Positions 34,068 through 41,769 of a DNA stretch of 64,000 nucleotides are shown here, one piece after another (within the stretch, counting starts at the first letter, position 1; each line of letters begins with the position of its first letter). The stretch lies in assembly GCF_030817535.1 (NCBI RefSeq), contig NZ_JAUSZL010000002.1:3782001-3846000 (forward strand), read 5' to 3'. The notes beneath the pieces were generated by a model that worked only from the letters and a program-made list of their open reading frames with translations, searched no databases and was not told the origin of the DNA. Made by a program: the position numbers and the translations under genes. Source of the DNA: Streptomyces sp. V3I8. Its GTDB lineage: Bacteria; Actinomycetota; Actinomycetes; Streptomycetales; Streptomycetaceae.

Positions 34068-37034
34068 ATGGACGGTGTACCGCGGGTGCCGGAGCAGTGG
34101 AGTCCCGAGGAATCGGTGGCCCTGCGCTTCAGCGTGCTCGGCCCGGTGCGCGCCTGGCGCGGGGCGGAGGCACTGCCCATGGGATCTCCGCAGCAGCGCG
34201 CCCTGCTGGCCGCCCTGCTGCTGCGCGAGGGACGTACGGCCACGTCGGGTGAGCTGATCGACGCCCTGTGGGGCGACGAACCGCCGTCGCAGGCTCTGGC
34301 CGCGGTGCGGACGTACGCCTCACGGCTGCGCAAGGTCCTCTCCCCCGGCGTGCTGGTCAGCGAGTCGGGCGGTTACGCGATCCGGCTCTCCGACGTGTCC
34401 GGTCCGGGCGGCCCCGGCGGCTCCCTGGACGTGGCCCTCGTCCAGGAGCTCACGGCCGACGCGGAGAAGGCGAAGGCCGTCGGCGACCTGTGCCATGCGC
34501 GCGCCCTGCTGAACAAGGCGCTGAACCTGTGGGACGGGGAGGTGCTGGCGAACGTCCCGGGCCCGTACGCGGAGACCCAGCGCGCCCGCCTGGAGGAGTG
34601 GCACCTGCAGCTCACCGAGACCCGGCTGGACATGGATCTCGACCAGGGCTGCCACGCCGAGGCCGTCTCGGAGCTCACCGCGCTCACCGCGGCCCACCCC
34701 CTGCGGGAGCGGCTGCGCGAACTGCTGATGCTGGCGCTGTACCGCTCGGGCCGCCAGGCCGAGGCCCTGGCCGCGTACGCGGACACCCGGCGCCTGCTGG
34801 CCGACGAGCTCGGCGTGGACCCGAGCCCCGACCTCCAGGAACTCCAGCAGCGCATCCTGCAGGCCGACCCGGGCCTCGCGGAACCCTCCGCGCCGCTGGC
34901 GCCCGAGGCCGCCGCCACCCCGGTGCGGCCCGCCCAGCTCCCGGCCACCGTGCCCGACTTCACCGGCCGCGTGTCCTTCGTGTCGGAACTGAGCGACGTG
35001 CTCGCGACCGCCGAGGGCCGGGTGATGGCGGTGTCGGCGCTCGCCGGCATCGGCGGCGTCGGCAAGACGACGCTCGCCGTCCACGTCGCGCACCGGTCGC
35101 GGAGCGTCTTCCCGGACGGGCAGCTGTACGTGGACCTGCAGGGCGCGGGCGCGCGGGCCGCCGAACCGCAGGCGGTCCTGGGCGCCTTCCTGCGCGCCCT
35201 GGGCACCGCGGACTCGGCCATCCCGGACACCCTGGAGGAGCGGGCGGCCCTGTACCGCTCGGTGCTGGACGGCCGCCGGGTGCTGGTACTCCTCGACAAC
35301 GCCCGGGACGCGGCCCAGGTACGGCCCCTGCTGCCCGGCACGGAGGGGTGCGCCGCGCTGGTGACCTCGCGGGTGCGGATGGTCGACCTGGCCGGCGCCC
35401 ACCTGGTGGACCTGGACGTGATGTCGCCCGAGGAGGCGCTGCAGCTCTTCACGAAGATCGTGGGCGCCGAGCGGGTGGCGTCCGAGCGGCAGTCGTCGCT
35501 GGACGTGGTGGCGGCCTGCGGCTTCCTGCCCCTGGCCATCAGGATCGCCGCGTCCCGCCTCGCCGCGCGGCGCACCTGGACGGTCTCGGTCCTGGCGGCC
35601 AAGCTCGCGGACGAGCGGCGGCGGCTGGACGAACTGCAGGCGGGCGACCTGGCCGTGAAGGCCACCTTCGAACTCGGCTACGGGCAGCTGGAGGCGGCCC
35701 AGGCCCGCGCCTTCCGGCTGCTCGGGCTCGCGGACGGCCCCGACATCTCCCTCGCGGCGGCCGCCGCCGTCCTCGACCTCTCACCGGAGGACACCGAGGA
35801 CGTACTGGAGTCGCTCGTCGACACCTCGCTCCTGGAATCGGCGGCGCCCGGCCGCTACCGCTACCACGACCTGGTCCGCCTCTACGCGCGTGCGTGCGCC
35901 GAGCGGGACGAACAGCCTCCCAGCGAGCGGGCGGCCGCGATGTCCCGCCTGCTCGACTTCTACCTGGCCACGGCGGCCGGGGTGTACGCCATCGAGCGGC
36001 CCGGCGACCGGCTGGTGGACCACCTGGAGACGACGCAGTACCCCGGCCTGCGGTTCACCGAGGGCAGCGCCGCCCTCGACTGGCTCTACACCGAGGCCGC
36101 GCCGCTGCTGGCCTGCGTACGGCAGTCCGCCGGCACCGGGCTGCTGCGCCGCGCGGTCGACCTGCTGTGGGCCGCCAAGGACCTCACCGAGTCGGGCGCC
36201 AACTCCCACCAGTACGAGACGACGGCCGGCGCGATGTGCGACGCCACCCGCGCCGCGGGGGACGCCCGCGCGGAGGGCAGGGCGCGCACCACGCTCACCA
36301 ACGTGCTGCTGGTCTCAGGCCGCATCCAGCAGGCGGCCGAGCAGGCACAGCTCGCCCTGGACCTCGCGACCTCCGCCCAGGACGCCATGGCCATGAGCTG
36401 GGCCGCCAACGACCGGGGGCTCACCTGCCTCCACCAGGAGCGGTTCGCGAGCGGCAAACCGTACTTCGAGCAGGCGATACAGGGGTACGGCGCGATCGGC
36501 AACCAGCCCCTCGAAGCCCTCAGCCTCTGCAACCTGTCCCGCGCCCACCTCGGCATGGGCAACACCGACAAGGCCGTGGAGATCGCACAGCGCGCCCTGG
36601 CGACCTACCTGGAGATCGGCAAGACCCTGCGGCTGGCCAACGGACACTTCACGCTGGGCATCGCGCTGACCCGGGCCGGCCGGCACGCCGAGGCGCTCAG
36701 CCAGTTCTCCGACGCGCTGGCCGTCTTCGGCAGCCACCGGCAGCGGCTCTGGGAGGGGACCACCAACTTCCGGATGGCCGAGGTGCACCTGGCGGCCCGC
36801 CGGCCCGCGCAGGCGGCCCAGCACGCCGAGCAGGCGCTCGCGCTCGGCTGCATCGGCGGCGACCGGATGCAGGGCACCGTCCTGACGCTCCTGGGCCGGG
36901 CCCTCACCATGCTGGGACAGCTGGACCGGGCCAGGGCCTGCTGGCGCGAGGCGCTGAACCTCCTGGAGTCGAACGGTGGCGCCGCACAGGCCGAGGAGGT
37001 CCGCGCCCTGCTCACGCCCGCCACGGCGGCGTGA
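34068..37034 (+). CDS. afsR: AfsR-type SARP transcriptional regulator
   Basis: 988 aa, ATG 34068 behind GGGGGA. AfsR is a global activator of antibiotic production, phosphorylated by AfsK, and turns on afsS. Domains: SARP winged helix (about 16-110; RFSVLGPVRAWRG, QALAAVRTYASRLRK), BTAD (115-265; LGVDPSPDLQELQQRIL), STAND ATPase with Walker A GIGGVGKTT near residue 330 and LVLLDNARDAAQVRPLLPG, then C-terminal TPRs (about 640-980). The length is close to the S. coelicolor protein (about 993 aa, from memory), and the AfsS-like gene directly downstream supports orthology. Confidence 0.93.
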   Translation: MDGVPRVPEQWSPEESVALRFSVLGPVRAWRGAEALPMGSPQQRALLAALLLREGRTATSGELIDALWGDEPPSQALAAVRTYASRLRKVLSPGVLVSESGGYAIRLSDVSGPGGPGGSLDVALVQELTADAEKAKAVGDLCHARALLNKALNLWDGEVLANVPGPYAETQRARLEEWHLQLTETRLDMDLDQGCHAEAVSELTALTAAHPLRERLRELLMLALYRSGRQAEALAAYADTRRLLADELGVDPSPDLQELQQRILQADPGLAEPSAPLAPEAAATPVRPAQLPATVPDFTGRVSFVSELSDVLATAEGRVMAVSALAGIGGVGKTTLAVHVAHRSRSVFPDGQLYVDLQGAGARAAEPQAVLGAFLRALGTADSAIPDTLEERAALYRSVLDGRRVLVLLDNARDAAQVRPLLPGTEGCAALVTSRVRMVDLAGAHLVDLDVMSPEEALQLFTKIVGAERVASERQSSLDVVAACGFLPLAIRIAASRLAARRTWTVSVLAAKLADERRRLDELQAGDLAVKATFELGYGQLEAAQARAFRLLGLADGPDISLAAAAAVLDLSPEDTEDVLESLVDTSLLESAAPGRYRYHDLVRLYARACAERDEQPPSERAAAMSRLLDFYLATAAGVYAIERPGDRLVDHLETTQYPGLRFTEGSAALDWLYTEAAPLLACVRQSAGTGLLRRAVDLLWAAKDLTESGANSHQYETTAGAMCDATRAAGDARAEGRARTTLTNVLLVSGRIQQAAEQAQLALDLATSAQDAMAMSWAANDRGLTCLHQERFASGKPYFEQAIQGYGAIGNQPLEALSLCNLSRAHLGMGNTDKAVEIAQRALATYLEIGKTLRLANGHFTLGIALTRAGRHAEALSQFSDALAVFGSHRQRLWEGTTNFRMAEVHLAARRPAQAAQHAEQALALGCIGGDRMQGTVLTLLGRALTMLGQLDRARACWREALNLLESNGGAAQAEEVRALLTPATAA

Positions 37035-37078
37035 GGGAACGGGCCGGGGAACGCGCCCGCGACAGGACTGTTGCGGAC

Positions 37079-37096
37079 GTTCAGCATTCGTTTATC
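37079..37096 (+). promoter_or_regulatory. Candidate AfsR-binding direct repeat upstream of afsS
   Basis: Two heptamers, GTTCAGC (37079-37085) and GTTTATC (37090-37096), are spaced 11 bp start to start, the spacing SARPs use. They lie about 165 bp before the afsS start. A -10-like TCATAC follows at 37111-37116. Confidence 0.45.
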
Positions 37097-37182
37097 TCCG
37101 CACGGCACTCTCATACCTGTCACACCGTCGCGTCGGGGGGCAGACGGTCTGACCAGGAGCCAACCGGTTAGTGTGCGGCTCC

Positions 37183-37228
37183 GAACGCCCGTCCAGCGGC
37201 CCTCGGGGGAGTCTCTGGACGGGCGTTC
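37183..37228 (+). promoter_or_regulatory. Leader hairpin before afsS (possible attenuator)
   Basis: Perfect 14-bp arms GAACGCCCGTCCAG (37183-37196) and CTGGACGGGCGTTC (37215-37228) with an 18-nt loop, ending 33 bp before the afsS ATG. If transcription begins near 37120, this is in the afsS leader, where it could terminate or attenuate. It could also stop read-through from afsR. Confidence 0.55.
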
Positions 37229-37261
37229 CTCACTTGTCAACACAACGGGAGGGATCCGACC

Positions 37262-37504
37262 ATGAGCGACCAGACGAAGGACACCGACTTCACCACCCAG
37301 GACAACGGGATGCCGGCGCCGCCGGCGAAGGACCCGGCGGTGGCCACCCCGAACGACAACGGGATGCCCACCCCGCCCGCCGAGGACCCGGTGGCCGTTC
37401 CGCTCGACAACGGGATGCCCACCCCGCCCGCGCCGGTCGACGTCCTCGCGATGGACAACGGCATGCCGTCGCCGCCCGCCCTGGATCTCGGCGGCGCCAA
37501 GTAA
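37262..37504 (+). CDS. afsS: AfsS-like sigma-like repeat peptide
   Basis: 80 aa, ATG 37262 after GGGAGGGATCCGACC. It holds four copies of the motif DNGMPxPPA (QDNGMPAPPAK, NDNGMPTPPAE, LDNGMPTPPAP, MDNGMPSPPAL), separated by 9-10 residues. AfsS of S. coelicolor (63 aa) has three T-x-x-x-D-N-H-M-P-type repeats and lies next to afsR; it stimulates antibiotic production by an unknown mechanism. This version has Gly for His and one more repeat. The position right after afsR strongly supports the assignment. No signal peptide is present. Confidence 0.85.
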   Translation: MSDQTKDTDFTTQDNGMPAPPAKDPAVATPNDNGMPTPPAEDPVAVPLDNGMPTPPAPVDVLAMDNGMPSPPALDLGGAK

Positions 37505-37690
37505 CGACCAACCTCCCGACGGGGATCGGCCGCGGTGGCGCGGAGGGGGAGCCACCGCGGCCGAGGTCTGTCCGGACACGGCCGGACGCGGCCGGGCCGC
37601 CCGGCGCGTTCGATCGGGTCGAACGAGTGGTACCCGTACAGGAGAACGTCCCGCACCGTCCGGAAGTCCTCCCCACCCTCAGGAGCCGAC

Positions 37691-37843
37691 ATGACCCGCA
37701 CGCAGAAGTTCCTCGCCACGCTCGCCCTGGTGCTCGGTGTCAGCGCCGCGGCCGCGAGCACGGCTGCGGCCGACAACTCGATGCCCGCGCCTCCGCCGGA
37801 CAGCGGCGTGGGCCCGGTCGCGTCCGCCGCCCAGGCGCCCTGA
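37691..37843 (+). CDS. Tiny secreted peptide with an AfsS-like DN-MP-PP motif
   Basis: 50 aa from ATG 37691, with AGGAG six bases upstream. A clean Sec signal, MTRTQKFLATLALVLGVSAA, ends at an Ala-rich cleavage site near residue 26-27. The mature peptide would be only about 24 residues, beginning near DNSMPAPPPDSG, which is one unit of the AfsS repeat with Ser for Gly. No similar gene is known to me. The stop region (CCAGGCGCCCTGACGGC) is repeated 41 bp downstream (37831-37847 and 37872-37888), with three GACGGCCC units between. Confidence 0.7.
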   Translation: MTRTQKFLATLALVLGVSAAAASTAAADNSMPAPPPDSGVGPVASAAQAP

Positions 37844-37980
37844 CGGCCCGACGGCCCGACGGCCCGACTGTCCAGGCGCCCTGACGGCGCTCACGAGCGG
37901 AGTCGACCGCCGGTCGGGGCGTCCCGGTCCTGCCGGGTTCCGGGTGTCATGAGACGTACGGCGTGTCCGTGAACGCGGGC

Positions 37981-38013
37981 ACGCCTGACGCCTCGTGACG
38001 TGCCGTCAGGCGT
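37981..38013 (-). terminator. Hairpin at the end of the response-regulator gene
   Basis: Perfect 10-bp arms ACGCCTGACG / CGTCAGGCGT with a 13-nt loop. The right arm contains the stop codon (38006-38008), so the stem starts at the stop. Not a regulon operator, although the arms contain CTGACG. Confidence 0.65.
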
Positions 38014-38665
38014 GGCGGCGTGCGTCGTCGAGGTAGCGCAGGACCGCCGCGACCCGCCGGTCCACCTGGTCGGCGGGCGACAGGTCGAGCTTGGCGAAGA
38101 TGCTGCGGATGTGCTTGTGGACGGCGCCCTCGGTGACGACGAGGCGTTCCGCGATCGCGCCGTTGCCCAGTCCCTCCGCCATCAGCGCGAGCACGTCGCG
38201 CTCGCGCGGACTGAGCCGTTCCAGGCGGGTGTCCTGGCGGCTGCGGGTGAAGAGCTGCGCGACGACCTCCGGGTCGATGGCCGTCCCACCGGACGCCACG
38301 CGGCCCAGCGCGTCCAGGAACTCCTCGACCCGCCCGACCCGTTCCTTGAGCAGGTAGCCGAGCCCGGTGACCCCGCCCACGAGCAGCTCGGTGGCGAAGG
38401 ACTGCTCGACGTACGCCGAGAGCACGAGGACCGCCAGGCCGGGCCGTCGCCGCCGGGCCTCCACGGCCGCGACGATCCCCTCGTCGGTGTGCGTCGGCGG
38501 CATCCGTACGTCGAGGATGGCGACGTCCGGCTCGTGGGTGCCGATGGCGTCGAGGATGCCGTCGGCGGTGCCGACCGTGGCCACCACGTCGAGGCCCTCG
38601 GCGCGCAGCAGCAGCGCGAGCCCCTCCCGCAGCAGCGCGTCGTCCTCGGCGATCACAATCCGCAT
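38006..38665 (-). CDS. NarL/FixJ-type response regulator
   Basis: 219 aa, ATG 38665, overlapping the 3' end of the kinase gene by 13 bp. Receiver domain: VIAEDDALLREGL, phospho-acceptor Asp in VAILDVRMPP, Lys in YLLKERVG. LuxR-type helix-turn-helix: LSPRERDVLALMAEGLGNGA and VVTEGAVHKHIRSIFAKLDL. Pairs with the histidine kinase and probably controls the divergent ABC transporter genes. Confidence 0.95.
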   Translation of the reverse strand: MRIVIAEDDALLREGLALLLRAEGLDVVATVGTADGILDAIGTHEPDVAILDVRMPPTHTDEGIVAAVEARRRRPGLAVLVLSAYVEQSFATELLVGGVTGLGYLLKERVGRVEEFLDALGRVASGGTAIDPEVVAQLFTRSRQDTRLERLSPRERDVLALMAEGLGNGAIAERLVVTEGAVHKHIRSIFAKLDLSPADQVDRRVAAVLRYLDDARRHA

Positions 38666-40515
38666 GGCAGTTCCACCTTGAGAGTCGTCGGGCCGCCGGG
38701 CGGGCTGGCCAGTTCGAGGGTGCCGTCGTGGGCCGCGATCCGGTCGCGGATGCCGGTGAGCCCGGAGCCGCCGGCCTCTCCCCCGGAGCGGGCGGCCCGG
38801 GAGGTGTCCCCGGCGCCGCCCCGGCCGTCGTCGGTGATGTCCAGCCGGAGCCGGCCGCCGCGGCTGCGGACCGTGACCGTGGCCTGCCGCGCCCCGCTGT
38901 GCTTGGCGATGTTCGTCAGCGCCTCGGCCACCACGAAGTAGGCGGTCGCCTCCACGGACGCCGCGCACCGCTCGGGCGCCTGGACGTCGATCCGGCAGGG
39001 CACCGGGCAGCTCGCGGCGAGCCCGGTGAGCGCGCCGGCGAGCCCCCGGTCGGCCAGGACGGGCGGCAGGATGCCCCGGGCGACCGAGCGCAGCTCGGAC
39101 AGGGCCTGCTCGGCGGCGCTCTGGGCCCGTTCGAGGAGTTCCTCGGCGCCCGCGGGGTCGCGGGCCACCATGCGGCGCGCGGCGCCCAGCAGCACGGTGA
39201 CGGTGACGATCCGGTTCTGGGTGCCGTCGTGCAACGAGCGCTCGATGCGGCGCAGTTCGGTGGCGTGGGCGTCCAGGGCGGCCGCCCGGGTGGCGGTGAG
39301 TTCCGCGACGCGCAGGGACAGGTCGGTGTCGGGCCCGGCCGCGAGGAGGGTGCGTCCCGGCCGTGCCTGGAGCCGTGCCATGCCGGGGGTGAGGCCCAGG
39401 ATGATGGCGGTCCAGCCGAGCCCGAGCAGGCCGGCGGCGAGCGCGTCGGGCCAGGTCTGCGCGACCCCGATGCCCAGGGACGTGCTGGTCGCGTTCTCCG
39501 GCAGCAGGCGCCAGTACAGCGGGAACGCGACGTCGCGCACGGCCAGTACCGGGAGCAGCGCGCCGCCGAGGCCGAGGAGCAGGCCCAGCGAGGCGTGCCG
39601 GGCCAGCCAGCGCAGTTCGCGCCGCGTCGTCGGGTCGACGAGGGCGGGCCTGAGGCGGGTCGGCGCGGGGTCCGGGCCGATGACCTCGGGGCCGCGCCGG
39701 CCGAGCCGGTGGCGTTCGCGTGCGGCGAGCGCGTGCAGGGCGCGCAGGACGGCCGGGACCATGAGCAGTCCGACGCCCAGCAGGGACGTCACGGCGGTCA
39801 CGGCGGTCCAGATCAGGAGGAGCAGCGCCAGCAGCGCGGTGCCGAGGCCGCCGACGAGTTCGCCGAGCGCGGCGACGGCGGCGTGGGCGGCCCGCCCGAC
39901 GGTGGCCCCGATCCCGGGCCGCCCCGCACCGGCCCGGCCTCCGGCCACCCGCGCCCCGACCGCCCGGCCGTCGGCCATCCGGCTCCCGGTCGTCTGCCCG
40001 GTCCCGTCCTCGGAAGGCCGCCCCGTCTGCCCGGTCCGATCCCCGACCGCCGGCGCCCCGGTCGTCCGGTCGTCGGTCGCCCGGCTCCCGGTCGTCCGCC
40101 CCGGCCCGTCCTCGGAGGGCCGCCCCGTCCGCCCCGCCCGATCCCCGGCCGCCTGTTCCTCGGCCGCCGGGCCGTCGACCACCCGGCTCCCGGTCGTCTG
40201 CCCGGTCCCGTCCTCGGAAGGCCGCCCCGTCTGTCCGGTCCGGTCCCCGGCCGCCCGCGCCCCGGTCGTCCGGTCGTCGGTCGCCCGGCCATCCGTCGCC
40301 CGGCTCCCGGCCGTCTGCCCCGTCCGGCCCTCGGAGGGCCGCCCCGTCCGGCCCGCCCGATCCCCGGCCGCCTGTTCCTCGGCCGCCCGGCCATCGGCCG
40401 CCTGGCTCCCGGTCGTCCGCCCGGTCCCGTCCTCGGAGGGTCGCCCTGTCCGGCCCGTCCGGTCTCCGGCCGTTCCGTCCTCGGCGGGGTCGTCGTGTCG
40501 GCTGGAGGTCGGCAT
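38653..40515 (-). CDS. Sensor histidine kinase with an N-terminal repeat tail
   Basis: 620 aa, ATG 40515. Residues 17-190 are about five repeats of 34-39 residues beginning GDRTGQTGRPSEDG, highly charged and disordered, then four membrane helices (about 215-370, e.g. LGTALLALLLLIWTAV), a HisKA_3 region with the phosphorylated His in RIERSLHDGTQNR, and an ATPase domain with N-box AEALTNIAKHSGA and GSGLTGIRDR. Members of this family usually lack the repeat tail, so it looks like an expansion. It likely senses a cell-envelope signal, since an FtsX-type exporter is encoded beside it. Confidence 0.92.
   Translation of the reverse strand: MPTSSRHDDPAEDGTAGDRTGRTGRPSEDGTGRTTGSQAADGRAAEEQAAGDRAGRTGRPSEGRTGQTAGSRATDGRATDDRTTGARAAGDRTGQTGRPSEDGTGQTTGSRVVDGPAAEEQAAGDRAGRTGRPSEDGPGRTTGSRATDDRTTGAPAVGDRTGQTGRPSEDGTGQTTGSRMADGRAVGARVAGGRAGAGRPGIGATVGRAAHAAVAALGELVGGLGTALLALLLLIWTAVTAVTSLLGVGLLMVPAVLRALHALAARERHRLGRRGPEVIGPDPAPTRLRPALVDPTTRRELRWLARHASLGLLLGLGGALLPVLAVRDVAFPLYWRLLPENATSTSLGIGVAQTWPDALAAGLLGLGWTAIILGLTPGMARLQARPGRTLLAAGPDTDLSLRVAELTATRAAALDAHATELRRIERSLHDGTQNRIVTVTVLLGAARRMVARDPAGAEELLERAQSAAEQALSELRSVARGILPPVLADRGLAGALTGLAASCPVPCRIDVQAPERCAASVEATAYFVVAEALTNIAKHSGARQATVTVRSRGGRLRLDITDDGRGGAGDTSRAARSGGEAGGSGLTGIRDRIAAHDGTLELASPPGGPTTLKVELPCGL
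39942..40467. repeat. Degenerate tandem repeats inside the sensor kinase gene
   Basis: About five 102-117-bp repeats encode the GDRTGQTGRPSE units. The shorter unit GTCCTCGGAGGGCCGCCCCGT recurs, sometimes at 60-bp intervals. Unequal exchange between units would change the tail length in frame. Confidence 0.8.
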
Positions 40516-40731
40516 GCGTCCACTCCCTCTCCGTGCGCGACATACCCGTCACGGCAACCGGTTCGCAGCCCGGTCCGCCGTCGAGGAGGAGCGTAGAGGT
40601 ACAGCCTGCTGTACCCCCACTCGGGCTGCTGGCGGGCTCGGCCGGCCGGGGTCCCGGTCCGTAGTTTCGGTGGCACGACAGCGGGGCCCGGTCAGGGTCC
40701 TCCGCCACCCGAGACCGTGAAGAGGACAGCC

Positions 40732-41004
40732 ATGACCACCACGGACCCCTACCGCCTCGACGGCGGCGCCGAGAACCCGTACCCGGCCGGGACGGGCGCC
40801 GACCGGGACGGCACCGGCCGGGACGGCGTCACCAAGGACGGCATCGTGCGGACGGCGCTGTGGCTGGCGCTGGTCATCAGCACCGTCGGCAACATGGCGG
40901 CCTCCTTCGGCGCCGCCTCCACCGAGGTCCACCTGGTCTGCGGCGCGGTCACCGCGCTCTGCGCGACGGTGCTCGTCGTGCGGCACCTGCGGGGCCGTCG
41001 ATGA
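40732..41004 (+). CDS. Small two-helix membrane protein
   Basis: 90 aa from ATG 40732 with GAGG seven bases upstream. N-terminal 40 residues are polar ([18 protein letters not shown]), then two hydrophobic segments, [17 protein letters not shown] and [18 protein letters not shown], and a basic end. Its stop overlaps the ATG of the ABC ATPase by 4 bp, so it is the first gene of the exporter operon. Possibly an accessory subunit or regulator. Not recognised. Confidence 0.75.
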   Translation: MTTTDPYRLDGGAENPYPAGTGADRDGTGRDGVTKDGIVRTALWLALVISTVGNMAASFGAASTEVHLVCGAVTALCATVLVVRHLRGRR

Positions 41005-41765
41005 GCGGGATCCTCGCGGGAGCCGGCCACCCGGTGGCGGCGCGGACCACCCCCGCCATCACCCTGACCGGTGTCGGCAAGACGTACGCGGGAGGCGTCC
41101 GCGCCCTCGACGACGTGTCGCTGACCGTGGCGCGCGGCACGTTCCTCGCCGTGATGGGGCCCTCCGGGTCCGGCAAGAGCACGCTGATGCACTGCGCCGC
41201 CGGTCTCGACTCCCCCACCACGGGCAGCATCCGCATCGGCGACCGCGAGATCGCGGGCCTGAACGAGACCCGCCGTACCGAACTGCGCCGCGAGCACATC
41301 GGTTTCGTCTTCCAGTCCTACAACCTGGTCCCCGCCCTCAGCGTCGCCGACAACATCACCCTGCCGCTGCGGCTCGCGGGGCGGGCCCCCGACCGGGAGT
41401 GGCTGCGGACGCTGGTGGAGCGGGTCGGTCTCGCCGACCGGCTCACCCACCGGCCCGCCGAGCTCTCCGGCGGCCAGCAGCAACGGGCGGCGATCGTACG
41501 GGCGCTGGTGGCGAAGCCCGCCGTCGTGTTCGCCGACGAGCCGACCGGCGCCCTGGACCTGCGCAGCGCCCACGAGGTGCTGGGCCTGCTGCGCGAACTC
41601 GTCGACACACTGCGTCAGACGGTGGTGATGGTCACCCACGACCCGGCCGCCGCCGCCCAGGCGCACCGCGCGCTGGTGATGGCCGACGGCCGGGTGGTCG
41701 ACACCCTGGACCGGCCCACCGCCCCCGAACTGGCCGACCGCCTCGTCAAGCTGGGAGAGGTCTAG
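41001..41765 (+). CDS. ABC transporter ATP-binding protein (LolD/MacB type)
   Basis: 254 aa, ATG 41001. Walker [10 protein letters not shown]-loop [14 protein letters not shown], signature LSGGQQQR, Walker [14 protein letters not shown]-loop VTHDPAAA. The phrase FQSYNLVP and the order of motifs place it with FtsX-type exporters. It overlaps the small membrane protein gene and is 4 bp ahead of the permease gene. Likely controlled by the divergent two-component system. Confidence 0.95.
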   Translation: MSGILAGAGHPVAARTTPAITLTGVGKTYAGGVRALDDVSLTVARGTFLAVMGPSGSGKSTLMHCAAGLDSPTTGSIRIGDREIAGLNETRRTELRREHIGFVFQSYNLVPALSVADNITLPLRLAGRAPDREWLRTLVERVGLADRLTHRPAELSGGQQQRAAIVRALVAKPAVVFADEPTGALDLRSAHEVLGLLRELVDTLRQTVVMVTHDPAAAAQAHRALVMADGRVVDTLDRPTAPELADRLVKLGEV

Positions 41766-41769
41766 AACC

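Noticed and set aside
37981..38013. Tenth regulon operator (it contains CTGACG and CGTCAG)
   Set aside because: The half-sites are separated by 13 nt, not 3, and it overlaps the stop of the response regulator. It reads as a hairpin terminator.
38006..40708. 900-residue minus-strand frame fusing the response regulator to repeats
   Set aside because: It only joins the regulator to an alternative frame of the kinase gene. The real kinase and regulator overlap by 13 bp.
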